The translations under genes and the position numbers were made by a program. A DNA stretch of 20,809 nt from an uncultured Ruminococcus sp. (GTDB taxonomy: Bacteria; Bacillota; Clostridia; Oscillospirales; Ruminococcaceae), in assembly GCA_900540005.1 (NCBI GenBank), contig UQEM01000032.1, forward strand, positions 1 through 20,809, read 5' to 3'. Shown piece by piece: positions 12,634 through 20,809 of the stretch (within the stretch, counting starts at the first letter, position 1; each line of letters starts with the position of its first letter). Under the pieces are notes generated by a model. It had not been told where the DNA came from, made no database searches, and was given only the letters and a program-made list of their open reading frames with translations.

Positions 12634-12978
12634 ATGGATGCACTCAAGATGATCAGCAACTCAAGCATGAAGGAAAATGTTCCGGAATTCAATGTCGGTG
12701 ATACTGTAAAGGTTCACGTACAGATCAAGGAAGGCGATAAGAGCCGTATCCAGATCTTCGAGGGAACTGTTATCGCTAAGAAGCACGGCGGTATCAACGA
12801 GACTTTTACTGTTAGACGTGTAGCACACGGCTGCGGTATCGAGAGAGTTTTCCCTCTCCACGCACCTGCTGTTGACAAGGTAGAAGTTGTAAGACACGGT
12901 AAGGTTCGCAGAGCTAAGCTCTACTACCTCAGAGACAGAGTTGGTAAGGCTGCTAAGGTTAAGGAACAGATCCGCTAA
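12634..12978 (+). CDS. rplS: 50S ribosomal protein L19
   Basis: 114 residues, the normal length for L19, a large-subunit protein near the bridge to the 30S subunit. Diagnostic stretches are [55 protein letters not shown], and the C-terminal [19 protein letters not shown]. Codon use is strongly biased, as expected for a highly expressed gene. AGGAGG at 12620-12625 precedes the ATG. It is a single-gene unit, with its own promoter, structured leader and tandem terminators. In many Firmicutes rplS lies near rbgA and rnhB, as here. Confidence 0.97.
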   Translation: MDALKMISNSSMKENVPEFNVGDTVKVHVQIKEGDKSRIQIFEGTVIAKKHGGINETFTVRRVAHGCGIERVFPLHAPAVDKVEVVRHGKVRRAKLYYLRDRVGKAAKVKEQIR

Positions 12979-13020
12979 TTGCGAGTCTGCACAAGGCAGA
13001 CACTATAAGAGGCTGAGAAT

Positions 13021-13048
13021 CGAGTTCAGGCAGACTTCTGCCTGACTC
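13021..13048 (+). terminator. First hairpin after rplS
   Basis: CGAGTTCAGGCAG pairs with CTGCCTGACTCG, with one bulged base and a four-base loop. The tail TCTCCTTTCCTTTTTG is pyrimidine-rich. It works as a terminator alone or together with the second hairpin. Confidence 0.65.
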
Positions 13049-13065
13049 GTCTCCTTTCCTTTTTG

Positions 13066-13088
13066 AGGGACTTAACGTCCCTTTTTTG
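13066..13088 (+). terminator. Second, intrinsic terminator after rplS
   Basis: The stem AGGGAC/GTCCCT with loop TTAAC is followed directly by a run of six T. It separates rplS from the signal peptidase operon. Confidence 0.8.
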
Positions 13089-13149
13089 CTACATTTATTA
13101 AAATTACAGACAGAAGGGGAGGTACTTCCTTTTCTGCAGGAGGTATATT

Positions 13150-13869
13150 ATGCCCGAAAATATAGAAAACGAAAAGCTCGATAATGACGTAAACGAAGAA
13201 AATACAGAGGCAGAAACCGAAATTTCCGCAGAGGAAACAACTGATAAGACCGATGAGACGGACAAGCAGTCGGACAATTCAAAAGGCATATTCTCTGATG
13301 TGGCTGATGTACTGGAGTCAACGTTTATAACTGTTTTTATGATAGTTATGATATTTACTTATATCCTGCACCCGGTCAATGTAGTTGGTCATTCCATGGA
13401 GAATACTCTCTTTGATAAGGACAGAATATTCATGACCACAGTTTATACGGGAATCTCATACGGCGATATCGTTATTATAAATAATGACGCGGCATATCTG
13501 CTTGATGAAAACAACAACGTAATAAGAAAAGATATAACAAATTCTCGTCTTAATGAGTGTATAATAAAGCGCGTTATCGCTGAGCCGGGACAGAGCATAA
13601 GTATCGATTCGGAAACGGGTGAAGTAAGTATTGACGGCAAGGTCATTGATGAACCTTACATAAAGGAACTTGCAAGAAGCGGAGGAGTTTTCAAGTATCC
13701 GATTACAGTTCCTGATGGATACTATTTTGTAATGGGAGATAACCGAAACAATTCTTCGGACAGCCGCGACGGCGATGTCGGCTTTATTAAAAAGGATCAG
13801 ATATTCGGAAAAGCGCTTGTAAGATATGCGCCTTTAAAGAACTTCAAGTTCCTTACATTCAGCAAGTAA
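13150..13869 (+). CDS. lepB: Type I signal peptidase with a long acidic N-terminal tail
   Basis: 239 residues. This membrane serine protease removes signal peptides from exported proteins. A cytoplasmic tail of about 46 residues, almost all acidic and polar, precedes one membrane segment (about 55-75). The catalytic serine is S82 in GHSMENTL and the catalytic lysine K140 in IIKRVIAEPG; MGDNRNNSSDSRD is the conserved box E. Typical Firmicutes SipS proteins are about 170-190 residues, the excess here being the tail. AGGAGG lies at 13139-13144. Its stop is one base from the start of a second signal peptidase, so the two are surely co-transcribed. No convincing promoter was found just upstream, so readthrough from rplS or a weak promoter is possible. 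Confidence 0.92.
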   Translation: MPENIENEKLDNDVNEENTEAETEISAEETTDKTDETDKQSDNSKGIFSDVADVLESTFITVFMIVMIFTYILHPVNVVGHSMENTLFDKDRIFMTTVYTGISYGDIVIINNDAAYLLDENNNVIRKDITNSRLNECIIKRVIAEPGQSISIDSETGEVSIDGKVIDEPYIKELARSGGVFKYPITVPDGYYFVMGDNRNNSSDSRDGDVGFIKKDQIFGKALVRYAPLKNFKFLTFSK

Positions 13870-13870
13870 A

Positions 13871-14449
13871 ATGAAAAAATTATTATCGGCTGTTTCAGAC
13901 TTTTTTGAAACTGCTATAATATCGCTGTTTACCGTCACAATTGTATTTTCGCTTTTTTTCCGCACAGCATCGGTAAGCGGAGTTTCCATGGAGGAAACGC
14001 TAAACGAGGGCGATAAATTCATCATGTCCACATGGTGGGCTTCTCCCAAACAAGGCGATGTGGTCGTTATCAATGCGAATGAATCAGTGACGATCGGCGA
14101 TGACGGTGGACTTGTTGACGGAATAGGCATGAATCGGCTGATAGTAAAGCGTATCATTGCGACCGAGGGACAAACTGTGGACTTTGATTTCCAAAGGGGA
14201 ATCGTGTATGTTGACGGCGAAGTTTACAATGAATCATACATAAGCGGACTCACACATCTTGACGAGGGCGCTTTTACAGACAGATATCCGATTACTGTAC
14301 CAAAGGGGTATGTCTTTGTTATGGGCGATAACAGGCGCAATTCGCTCGACAGCCGCTCGAAGGAACTTGGATATGTGTCGGTTGACAATATAGAGGGTAA
14401 GGCGCTTTGGCGCATTTATCCCGCGGACAAATTAGGTTCAATAAAATAG
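13871..14449 (+). CDS. lepB: Type I signal peptidase, second copy
   Basis: 192 residues, normal length. A membrane segment at about 12-32 is followed by the catalytic serine S39 in VSGVSMEETL, the catalytic lysine K93 in RLIVKRIIATEG, and box E (MGDNRRNSLDSRS). The acidic tail of its neighbour is absent. Sequence identity between the two is limited outside the active-site boxes, so this is an old duplication or two acquired types, not a recent tandem copy. The two enzymes probably differ in preferred preproteins. It is followed by rbgA after 16 bases. Confidence 0.93.
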   Translation: MKKLLSAVSDFFETAIISLFTVTIVFSLFFRTASVSGVSMEETLNEGDKFIMSTWWASPKQGDVVVINANESVTIGDDGGLVDGIGMNRLIVKRIIATEGQTVDFDFQRGIVYVDGEVYNESYISGLTHLDEGAFTDRYPITVPKGYVFVMGDNRRNSLDSRSKELGYVSVDNIEGKALWRIYPADKLGSIK

Positions 14450-14465
14450 CGGACAGGAGGCAGAT

Positions 14466-15341
14466 ATGGAAAACACAGATATGAAGCAAATTCAATGGTT
14501 TCCTGGTCATATGGCTAAAACAAGGCGGCTGATAGCTGCTAATCTCAAACTGGTGGACGCGGTTGCGGAAATAGTTGACGCAAGAGCGCCGCTCAGCAGC
14601 AGAAATCCTGAAATGAATTCGCTTACACGTGGCAAACCGAGGATAGTTCTGCTGAATAAATGTGATCTTGCAGATGAAAAAGCTACCCAGATGTGGATAA
14701 ATTATTTCAGAAAAACAGGTGCTGAGGCGATTGCTGTTGACTGCAAATCGGGACGGGGGATCAAGAATTTTTTGCCGACCGTGAAAACCAAGGTTCTGAA
14801 AGAACTAATGGATAAGCGTGAACGCAGCGGTATGATAGGTGCCAATATCCGCCTTATGATAGTCGGAATACCGAATGTAGGTAAATCTTCGCTCATTAAT
14901 CGTCTTGCTGGTGGAAAACGTGCAAGGGTCGAGGACAGACCCGGAGTTACCCGAACTAAGCAATGGGTGAAGCTTGATACCAATACTGAACTGCTTGATA
15001 TGCCTGGAGTTTTGTGGCCTAAGTTTGAGGATCAGGAAGTTGCGATTCGACTTGCATTTACAGGAGCGATAAGTGATGATATTCTTGATATAGAGACTCT
15101 TGCGATGAAACTTCTCTCGTATTTAAATGAAAACTATCCGCAGGCGCTTATTTCGCGTTATAAGATAGAACCCAAAGATGACGACACAGGAATTATCCTT
15201 CTTGAAAAGGTCGGAAAAAAACGCGGAATGATGATATCGGGCGGAGAGATAAACACTGAAAGAGCAGCAATTACTGTTATTGATGAGTTCCGAAGCGGAA
15301 AACTCGGCAGACTTACCCTTGAGTTGCCTCCAAAGGAGTAA
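14466..15341 (+). CDS. rbgA: Ribosome biogenesis GTPase RbgA (YlqF)
   Basis: 291 residues. This circularly permuted GTPase is needed for late assembly of the 50S subunit. The order of G motifs shows the permutation: G4 NKCD (64-67), G5-like DCKSG (92-96), G1 GIPNVGKSS (134-142), G2 RPGVTRT (158-164), then G3 DMPG (178-181). The N-terminal WFPGHMAKTRR and a C-terminal RNA-binding region also match. Length is normal. AGGAGG at 14455-14460 supports the start. It is followed by rnhB after three bases, with the rnhB ribosome binding site inside its last codons. Confidence 0.96.
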   Translation: MENTDMKQIQWFPGHMAKTRRLIAANLKLVDAVAEIVDARAPLSSRNPEMNSLTRGKPRIVLLNKCDLADEKATQMWINYFRKTGAEAIAVDCKSGRGIKNFLPTVKTKVLKELMDKRERSGMIGANIRLMIVGIPNVGKSSLINRLAGGKRARVEDRPGVTRTKQWVKLDTNTELLDMPGVLWPKFEDQEVAIRLAFTGAISDDILDIETLAMKLLSYLNENYPQALISRYKIEPKDDDTGIILLEKVGKKRGMMISGGEINTERAAITVIDEFRSGKLGRLTLELPPKE

Positions 15342-15344
15342 GCC

Positions 15345-15968
15345 ATGGCAAGGATTGTGCTCCACAAGGAGCTGTTTGATTACGATGCGGAGCTTCGTAA
15401 AGACTACCCGATAATATGCGGAGTTGATGAGGCAGGCAGAGGGCCGCTTGCGGGAGATGTTTATGCGGCGGCAGTTATTCTCAGTAATGACGTGCTGATA
15501 GATTATCTCAATGACAGTAAGAAAATCTCGGAATCACGCCGCGAAAAGCTTTATGATGAGATAATCGAAAAGGCAGATGCTTACTGTATTGCCACGGCTT
15601 CGGTCAAGGAAATAGACAAGATCAACATTTTGCAGGCTGCAATGCTTGCGATGAAGCGTGCAGTTGAAGGTCTTGGTGTTGCCCCAGACCTTGCGTTGAT
15701 TGACGGGAACAAGCTCCCTGACATCAACTGTGAGGCAAGATACGTCATCAAAGGAGACGCAACTTCAGCCTCAATTTCGGCGGCCTCAATACTTGCAAAG
15801 GTTGCTCGGGATCGCTATATGCGTAAAATAGCTGAGCAGTATCCGCGGTACGGCTTTGATAAGCATAAGGGCTACGGAACGAAGCTTCACTACGAAATGC
15901 TTGAAAAGTATGGCGTATCTGATATTCACAGAAAAACCTTCCTTAAAAAGTTCTATGAAAAACTCTGA
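15345..15968 (+). CDS. rnhB: Ribonuclease HII
   Basis: 207 residues. It cleaves RNA in RNA-DNA hybrids and removes single ribonucleotides from DNA. The acidic active site is complete: D28 and E29 (GVDEAGRGPLAG), D119 (LIDGN) and D137 (KGDATSASISAASILAKVARD). The C-terminal HKGYGTKLHYE and DIHRKTF segments are also typical. The ribosome binding site AAGGAG overlaps the end of rbgA. The last five codons overlap the start of yraN. Confidence 0.96.
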   Translation: MARIVLHKELFDYDAELRKDYPIICGVDEAGRGPLAGDVYAAAVILSNDVLIDYLNDSKKISESRREKLYDEIIEKADAYCIATASVKEIDKINILQAAMLAMKRAVEGLGVAPDLALIDGNKLPDINCEARYVIKGDATSASISAASILAKVARDRYMRKIAEQYPRYGFDKHKGYGTKLHYEMLEKYGVSDIHRKTFLKKFYEKL

Positions 15969-16332
15969 AACAGGAAAACTCGGAGAGGAAAGCGTTTGCG
16001 TTTACCTTACCGAGCGGGGATATAGGATCGCAGCGCGGAATTACCGCATAAAAGGCGGAGAAATTGATATAATTGCCGAAAACGGCGACTATATTGCCTT
16101 TGTGGAGGTCAAATCGCGCAAGCCGCAAAGCCTCGTCAGCGGCTTTGAAGCTGTCAATAAGCGAAAAAAAGGACTCATTATACGAGCCGCAAGCGATTAT
16201 TGCTGCAAGCACCCGAATCTGCTCCAGCCGAGATTTGATGTCGCACAAGTCATCATCGACGGGGGACGGGTACTCAGCATTGATTATATAAAAAATGCCT
16301 ATGATACAATTGGCTACAATTACATTTTCTGA
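15955..16332 (+). CDS. yraN: YraN / UPF0102 nuclease-like protein
   Basis: 125 residues. The family pattern is clear: GKLGEESVCVYLTERGYRIA, then NYRIKGGEIDIIAENGDYIA, then FVEVKSRK. The E-D-E-x-K spacing resembles the active site of the endonuclease-like fold shared with Holliday junction resolvases, but no activity is established for the family. The frame is open upstream to an ATG at 15856, which would add 33 residues read entirely from inside rnhB. ATG 15955 gives the family N-terminus and a 14-base overlap with rnhB, and is preferred although its ribosome binding site is weak, which fits coupled translation. Confidence 0.88.
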   Translation: MKNSETGKLGEESVCVYLTERGYRIAARNYRIKGGEIDIIAENGDYIAFVEVKSRKPQSLVSGFEAVNKRKKGLIIRAASDYCCKHPNLLQPRFDVAQVIIDGGRVLSIDYIKNAYDTIGYNYIF

Positions 16333-16343
16333 AAGGTGATATT

Positions 16344-17837
16344 ATGTTTTATAACAGCACAAGAAATAGCAGCGTAAAAGTCAGCAGCGCAGAAGCTATC
16401 ACACAGGGAATCTCAGCAGAGGGCGGACTTTTCGTTCCCGAAAGTATTCCCGAGATTACTTTTGATGACATCAAGAAGATCGGCGAAATGAAGTATGCCG
16501 ACAGAGCTGCCTTCGTATTCTCAAAGTTCCTCACTGATTTTACCGAGGCTGAGATACACTACTGCACAGACAATGCCTACAGCACAAAGAATTTCGAGAG
16601 TGACAGCATTGCTGAAATCGCACACCTATTTGACGGTACATATATGCTTGAGCTTTGGCACGGTCCTACTTGTGCATTCAAGGATATGGCTCTCCAGATC
16701 CTGCCTTACTTCCTCACAACTTCAGTGAAGAAGATAAACCTCGATAAGAAAATTGTTATCCTTGTTGCAACTTCGGGCGATACAGGCAAGGCTGCACTTG
16801 AAGGATTCAAGGACGTTGAGGGAACATCGATTCTCGTATTCTATCCCGAGGACGGCGTAAGCCCGATGCAGAAGCGTCAGATGAAAACACAGGAAGGCTC
16901 AAATGTAGGAGTTTGTGCGCTCAAGGGCAATTTTGACGACTGCCAGACAGGTGTTAAGAAGATTTTCACAGATGCTGACGTCAAGAAGCAGCTCGATGAC
17001 AACGGAATGATGTTTTCAAGCGCTAATTCGATCAACTGGGGCAGACTTGTTCCTCAGATCGTTTACTATATCTCATCTTATGCAGAACTGGTCAAGGACG
17101 GAGAGATCACTCTCGGCGAAAAGGTAAATATCGTAGTGCCTACAGGTAACTTCGGCAATATCCTTGCTGCATATTATGCGAAGCACATGGGAACCCCCGT
17201 AAACAAGCTTATCTGTGCTTCAAACATTAACAATGTTCTTACTGATTTTATCAATACAGGCGTTTATGACAGAAACAGGCACTTCTATCCTACAGTTTCT
17301 CCCTCGATGGATATCCTTATCTCGAGCAATCTTGAAAGACTTCTCTACATCATGACAGGCAAGAACGATACTCTCATCAGTGAGTGGTTCGGCAAGCTTT
17401 CAGCAGAGGGAAAGTATGAAGTAAGTGATGACGTAAAGGCAAAACTCAGCGAGGAGTTCTGTGCCGGATTCTGTGATGACGAGCAGACCAAGGCCACGAT
17501 CCACGAGATCTATGAGAAGTATTCCTACACCTGCGATACTCATACGGCTGTTGCAGTAAAGGTATACGAGGACTACAAGAAGTCTACCGGAGATACTACA
17601 AAGACTATCATTGCTTCTACAGCAAGTCCGTATAAGTTCAGCGCAGCAGTTCTTGAAGCTATCGAGGGCAAGACTTCCGATATCAGCGAGTACGAGAAGG
17701 TAGACCGCATTGCAGAACTTTCTGATATTCCTGTACCGTCTGCTCTTGCTGATCTCAAGAACAAGCCTGAGCGCTTCAATGATGTTATCGACAAGAATGA
17801 TCAGAAGGCTTACGTTCTGAAAACATTGGGCATCTGA
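16344..17837 (+). CDS. thrC: Threonine synthase
   Basis: 497 residues. This PLP enzyme makes threonine from O-phosphohomoserine in the last step of the pathway. The PLP lysine is K113 in ELWHGPTCAFKDMALQ. The phosphate-binding VATSGDTGKAA and the NWGRLVPQIVYY segment are present, as is PTGNFGN. The length and the N-terminal MFYNSTRNSSVKVSSAEAI, then QGISAEGGLFVPE, place it in the longer class of threonine synthases found in Clostridia and Proteobacteria. AAAGGTGAT just upstream supports the start. No other threonine gene and no T-box is seen. It is 11 bases after yraN. Confidence 0.95.
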   Translation: MFYNSTRNSSVKVSSAEAITQGISAEGGLFVPESIPEITFDDIKKIGEMKYADRAAFVFSKFLTDFTEAEIHYCTDNAYSTKNFESDSIAEIAHLFDGTYMLELWHGPTCAFKDMALQILPYFLTTSVKKINLDKKIVILVATSGDTGKAALEGFKDVEGTSILVFYPEDGVSPMQKRQMKTQEGSNVGVCALKGNFDDCQTGVKKIFTDADVKKQLDDNGMMFSSANSINWGRLVPQIVYYISSYAELVKDGEITLGEKVNIVVPTGNFGNILAAYYAKHMGTPVNKLICASNINNVLTDFINTGVYDRNRHFYPTVSPSMDILISSNLERLLYIMTGKNDTLISEWFGKLSAEGKYEVSDDVKAKLSEEFCAGFCDDEQTKATIHEIYEKYSYTCDTHTAVAVKVYEDYKKSTGDTTKTIIASTASPYKFSAAVLEAIEGKTSDISEYEKVDRIAELSDIPVPSALADLKNKPERFNDVIDKNDQKAYVLKTLGI

Positions 17838-17841
17838 AAAG

Positions 17842-18534
17842 ATGAGCTTGTTTGTAATGGCGGATCTGCACCTGTGTAAGGGAAACCCTGAAAAGACTAT
17901 GAGTATCTTTAACGGGTGGCAGAACTACCAGGAGCTTATTGAAAAAAACTGGAAAGAGCTTATTTCTGACAGCGACACGATAGTTCTCCCGGGGGACATC
18001 TCTTGGGGAATGTCGCTTAAAGAGGCGGCTCCCGACTTCAAATTCATAGAGCAGCTTCCGGGGCAGAAAATAGTCATCAAGGGCAACCACGATTACTGGT
18101 GGACGACCAAGAAAAAAATGGAGGATTTTTTTGCTGCGGAAGGCTGTACATCTATTAAAATACTGCACAATAATCACTATCGCTACGGCGAATACGGAAT
18201 CTGTGGAACTCGCGGCTGGGTAAATATGCCGGGTGAAACACAGGACGAAAAGGTTTTGCGCCGTGAGGTTCAGAGACTTGAAACTTCGATAAGATCAGCG
18301 CTTGATGAGGGACTGAAGCCCATTGTGTTTCTGCATTATCCCCCTATTTTCGCTACGAATTTCAATTATGACATTCTTGATGTGCTTTATCGCTACAAGA
18401 TAGAGGAGTGCTATTATGGGCATATCCACGGCAAGTCAGCACATGATCTTTGTGTGAAAAACACTTACGACGGTATAAATTTTCACCTTATCGCAGGTGA
18501 TTATCTACAGTTTATTCCAGAAAAAATAGTTTGA
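17842..18534 (+). CDS. Calcineurin-like metallophosphoesterase (COG1768-like)
   Basis: 230 residues. All metal-binding motifs of the superfamily are in order: DLH (D8, H10), GDISW (G51-W55), GNHDYWW (81-87), HYPP (about 165) and GHIHG (about 197). Aromatic residues after GNHD and the WQNYQELIEKNW insert fit the predicted phosphohydrolases grouped as COG1768. The substrate is unknown. The start is four bases after the thrC stop, with only a weak ribosome binding site, so translation is probably coupled. It is the last gene of the run; a separate promoter for tig follows. Confidence 0.85.
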   Translation: MSLFVMADLHLCKGNPEKTMSIFNGWQNYQELIEKNWKELISDSDTIVLPGDISWGMSLKEAAPDFKFIEQLPGQKIVIKGNHDYWWTTKKKMEDFFAAEGCTSIKILHNNHYRYGEYGICGTRGWVNMPGETQDEKVLRREVQRLETSIRSALDEGLKPIVFLHYPPIFATNFNYDILDVLYRYKIEECYYGHIHGKSAHDLCVKNTYDGINFHLIAGDYLQFIPEKIV

Positions 18535-18572
18535 ATTGTGCATAGTACAGAAGTAACGAAAATCAGTAGAAA

Positions 18573-18595
18573 AATTATTTTAAATGTGGTATAAT
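18573..18595 (+). promoter_or_regulatory. Extended -10 promoter of tig
   Basis: TATAAT (18590-18595) is preceded by TGG (18587-18589), an extended -10 element like that of rplS. The -35 position at 17 bases upstream reads TAGAAA, far from consensus. The start codon of tig is 40 bases downstream. Confidence 0.6.
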
Positions 18596-18635
18596 ATAGC
18601 AAGTATGTTATATAAATAATGGAGGACGTATTAAT

Positions 18636-19943
18636 ATGAGTTTAAAATCATCAACTAAGACAGATGTGAACACTACCGAACTGGTTATCTCTATCGATGC
18701 AGACGCTTTTGAGGCTGCTGTAGAGAAGGAATACCAGCGCCAGAAGAAGAACATCCAGATAAAGGGATTCAGAAAGGGTAAGGTTACCCGTAAGCTTGCT
18801 GAGAAGGAATTCGGTGAGGGTGCTTTCTATGAGGGCGCGATCAATTCTCTCCTTGGTCCTGAGATTGACGCAGCAGTCAAGGAGACAGGTATTGTTCTCG
18901 TTGACAGACCCAATGTTGAGGTAACTTCGATCGATAAGGCACAGGGCGTTGAGTTAAAGGCTGTATGCGTTACAAAGCCTGAGATTGAGATTACTGACTA
19001 TAAGGGAATCAAGGCTCCCAAGGAAGTAAAGGAGATCACAGACGCTGATATCGATAATCAGATCGACGTTATCAGAAAGAAGAACGCTCGTATCGTTTCT
19101 GTTGATGACAGAGCTGCTCAGCTCAACGATGAAGTTATCATCGACTTTGAGGGATTCTTCGGCGATGAAGCTTTTGAAGGCGGCAAGGGCGAGGATCACC
19201 CCCTCAAGCTCGGCAGCGGACAGTTCATTCCCGGTTTTGAGGATCAGATCGTTGGTCACAACATCGGTGATGAGTTCGATGTAACAGTAACATTCCCTGA
19301 GAATTATCAGATGTCTGATTATGCAGGCAAGGAAGCTGTTTTCAAGTGCAAGCTCAAGGCTATCAGCTATGAGGAACTTCCTGAGATCAACGATGACCTC
19401 ATCAAGGATGCTACAGAGTTTGATACAGTTGATGAGTACAGAGCTGACATCAAGTCAAAGCTTGAAGAGGCTGCTGTTCAGCAGGCTGATTCAGCTTTCG
19501 AGAATGCAGTTATGAATGCTCTTATCGAGAAGGTTGACGCTCCTATTCCGAATTGTATGTTTGAGCAGAGAATTGACGCTCTCATGCGTTCATTTGAGCA
19601 GCAGCTCAGACAGCAGGGCATGGATCTCAAGCTTTACTTCCAGTACACAGGCATGGACGCTGATTCATTCAGAGACACATACCGCGACAGAGCAGTAAAT
19701 GAGGTCAAGCTCAGACTTGCTCTTGAGAAGATTGCAGAAGTTGAGAACCTTGAGCCTACAGAGGAAGAGATCAACAACGGTCTTGCTGATGTTGCAGCAG
19801 CAAACAACATGGATGTTGAGACTGTAAAGAGATTCATTCCTATGGAGGATTATATTGAGGATCTCAGAGTTCAGAAGGCAGTTGACCTCGTAAAGGAGAA
19901 TGCTGTCGTTGACAACACTCCTGCTGAAGATAAGGCTGAATAA
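18636..19943 (+). CDS. tig: Trigger factor
   Basis: 435 residues. This ribosome-bound chaperone and peptidyl-prolyl isomerase meets nascent chains at the exit tunnel. The N-terminal ribosome-binding domain holds the signature GFRKGKVTRKLAEKEFGEG; the usual proline of GFRxGKxP is replaced by Thr. The FKBP-like domain spans about 155-245 (DEVIIDFEGFFGDEAFEGGK, FIPGFEDQIVG, TFPENY), followed by the long helical C-terminal chaperone domain and an acidic tail. AUG use and strong codon bias suggest high expression. GGAGG at 18621-18625 supports the start. clpP and clpX follow, the standard order in Firmicutes. Confidence 0.97.
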   Translation: MSLKSSTKTDVNTTELVISIDADAFEAAVEKEYQRQKKNIQIKGFRKGKVTRKLAEKEFGEGAFYEGAINSLLGPEIDAAVKETGIVLVDRPNVEVTSIDKAQGVELKAVCVTKPEIEITDYKGIKAPKEVKEITDADIDNQIDVIRKKNARIVSVDDRAAQLNDEVIIDFEGFFGDEAFEGGKGEDHPLKLGSGQFIPGFEDQIVGHNIGDEFDVTVTFPENYQMSDYAGKEAVFKCKLKAISYEELPEINDDLIKDATEFDTVDEYRADIKSKLEEAAVQQADSAFENAVMNALIEKVDAPIPNCMFEQRIDALMRSFEQQLRQQGMDLKLYFQYTGMDADSFRDTYRDRAVNEVKLRLALEKIAEVENLEPTEEEINNGLADVAAANNMDVETVKRFIPMEDYIEDLRVQKAVDLVKENAVVDNTPAEDKAE

Positions 19944-19960
19944 TCAAATGTATTTATTAT

Positions 19961-19995
19961 GTTGTCCCGCAGCTATTGTGGGACAACTGTTTTTA
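19961..19995 (+). terminator. Terminator between tig and clpP
   Basis: GTTGTCCC (19961-19968) pairs with GGGACAAC (19980-19987), followed by TGTTTTT. It lies 17 bases after the tig stop and only 20 bases before the clpP start, so clpP is either reached by partial readthrough or has a promoter overlapping this region that I cannot see. Confidence 0.75.
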
Positions 19996-20014
19996 AAGAA
20001 AGGGCGATGAAATT

Positions 20015-20605
20015 ATGAGTACTTTAGTACCTTACGTTGTTGAACAGACAAGCCGCGGCGAAAGATCCTATGATATTTTCTCACGCTTACTCAATGACAG
20101 GATTATCATGCTTTCCGACCAGGTAAATGACGCAACTGCAAGCCTTGTTGTTGCACAGCTTCTCTATCTTGAAAGTCAGGATACAGAAAAGGATATTTCA
20201 CTCTATATCAACAGTCCCGGCGGTTCTATCACATCGGGCATGGCAATTTACGATACGATGCAGTACATCAAGTGTGATGTTTCAACGATATGCATCGGTA
20301 TGGCTGCTTCAATGGGCGCTTTTCTCCTCGCAGCAGGTGCAAAGGGAAAGAGATTTGCTCTCCCCAATAGCGAAATAATGATCCACCAGCCTCTTATTTC
20401 AGGCGGTTTGTCAGGACAGTGCACCGATATCAAGATTCAGTCTGACCACCTTGTAAGAACACGTCAGAAGATGAACGAGATGCTCGCAGCAAATACAGGC
20501 AAACCTCTCGAACAGGTTCAGATCGATACAGAGCGCGATAACTATATGTCCGCACAGGAAGCCCTTGAATACGGTCTTATTGATAAGGTAATCGAAAAAA
20601 GGTAG
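20015..20605 (+). CDS. clpP: ATP-dependent Clp protease proteolytic subunit
   Basis: 196 residues. This serine protease forms the double-heptamer degradation chamber and is fed by ClpX or other Clp ATPases. The catalytic triad is visible: S99 ([11 protein letters not shown]), H124 (MIHQPL) and D175 (TERDNYMSA). [17 protein letters not shown] and the C-terminal EALEYGLID are typical. An AAAGGG ribosome binding site lies upstream. The stop codon is TAG, showing that TAG is a normal stop in this genome. clpX starts nine bases later. Confidence 0.97.
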   Translation: MSTLVPYVVEQTSRGERSYDIFSRLLNDRIIMLSDQVNDATASLVVAQLLYLESQDTEKDISLYINSPGGSITSGMAIYDTMQYIKCDVSTICIGMAASMGAFLLAAGAKGKRFALPNSEIMIHQPLISGGLSGQCTDIKIQSDHLVRTRQKMNEMLAANTGKPLEQVQIDTERDNYMSAQEALEYGLIDKVIEKR

Positions 20606-20614
20606 GTTAATTAA

Positions 20615-20760
20615 ATGGCTGAAACTTTTAAGTCGTGCAGTTTCTGCGGAAAGGGCGAGAATCGCGTACACAGTATGTTTTCCGCAGGAAATGCCAATAT
20701 ATGTGATGAGTGCGTATGCTACTGCTACGAAATGCTTTACGGGCCAGGCATAGCAAAGTC
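20615..20760 (+). CDS. clpX: ClpX unfoldase, N-terminal fragment cut by the contig end
   Basis: Only 48 codons are genomic. They begin MAETFKSCSFCGKGENRV and carry the four-cysteine zinc-binding domain of ClpX (C-x2-C at residues 8 and 11, then ICDECV), which dimerises and recruits substrates and adaptors. The AAA+ domain is missing because the assembled sequence runs into an adapter at 20761; the gene in the organism is presumably whole. The GGTAGG ahead of the ATG overlaps the clpP stop. Confidence 0.9.
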
Positions 20761-20809
20761 CTGTCTCTTATACACATCTCCGAGCCCACGAGACTCGACG
20801 TCATCTCGT
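20761..20809 (+). other. Illumina Nextera adapter read-through (artefact)
   Basis: The last 49 bases are, in order, the Tn5 mosaic end CTGTCTCTTATACACATCT, the Nextera read-2 adapter CCGAGCCCACGAGAC, an 8-base index TCGACGTC, and ATCTCGT, the start of the P7 sequence. This is library adapter left on the contig, not organism DNA. It keeps the clpX frame partly open and could be mistaken for coding sequence. Confidence 0.98.

Noticed and set aside
15856..15954. Longer N-terminus for the YraN protein
   Set aside because: The added 33 residues lie wholly within rnhB in another frame and do not resemble the family. ATG 15955 begins at the conserved domain.

Overview
The window looks like a chromosomal contig end from a low-to-moderate-GC Gram-positive anaerobe, most likely a Ruminococcus-like member of the Oscillospirales. 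This rests on the gene families and their order: paired radical-SAM/DUF2344 genes, two tandem type I signal peptidases ahead of rbgA-rnhB-yraN, and tig-clpP-clpX. Strong AGGAGG ribosome binding sites, TTG/GTG starts and sigma-A promoters with 17-18 bp spacers agree. The species assignment is inference. The last 49 bases are not genomic: they are Illumina Nextera adapter read-through, so the clpX fragment ends artificially.

Layout. (1) 1-2632 is the end of a Tn916-like integrative element: a small sigma-like regulator, an excisionase gene killed by an amber stop at codon 4, and a full-length tyrosine integrase with its own consensus promoter. (2) 2661-3611 is a scarred integration hotspot. An intact tRNA-Leu(CAA) with its terminator is followed, on its 5' side, by two dead 5' halves of tRNA-Leu, interspersed with repeated GGTAGA/TCTACC motifs that look like integrase arm sites. 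The best tRNA promoter stands in front of the outermost dead half. Beyond it is the left end of an IS66-type insertion sequence. (3) 3619-7075 is a minus-strand three-gene operon with 4-base overlaps: a Wzx-like flippase, a QueC-like PP-loop protein and a ThiT-like membrane protein. It has its own promoter and terminator and is the least explained unit here.

(4) 7328-9120 holds minus-strand pyrE, a zinc-ribbon gene and a histidine phosphatase. (5) 9144-12393 is a plus-strand operon: DUF896, cytidine deaminase, radical SAM protein and DUF2344 protein. (6) rplS follows with its own promoter, a structured leader of about 200 nt and tandem terminators. (7) 13150-18534 is a close-packed housekeeping run: two signal peptidases, rbgA, rnhB, yraN, thrC and a metallophosphoesterase. 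(8) tig, clpP and the start of clpX close the window as a protein-folding and proteolysis group.

Most of the right two thirds is ordinary core genome. The points of interest are the tRNA-Leu integration scar, the broken excisionase and the flippase/PP-loop/ThiT-like operon.
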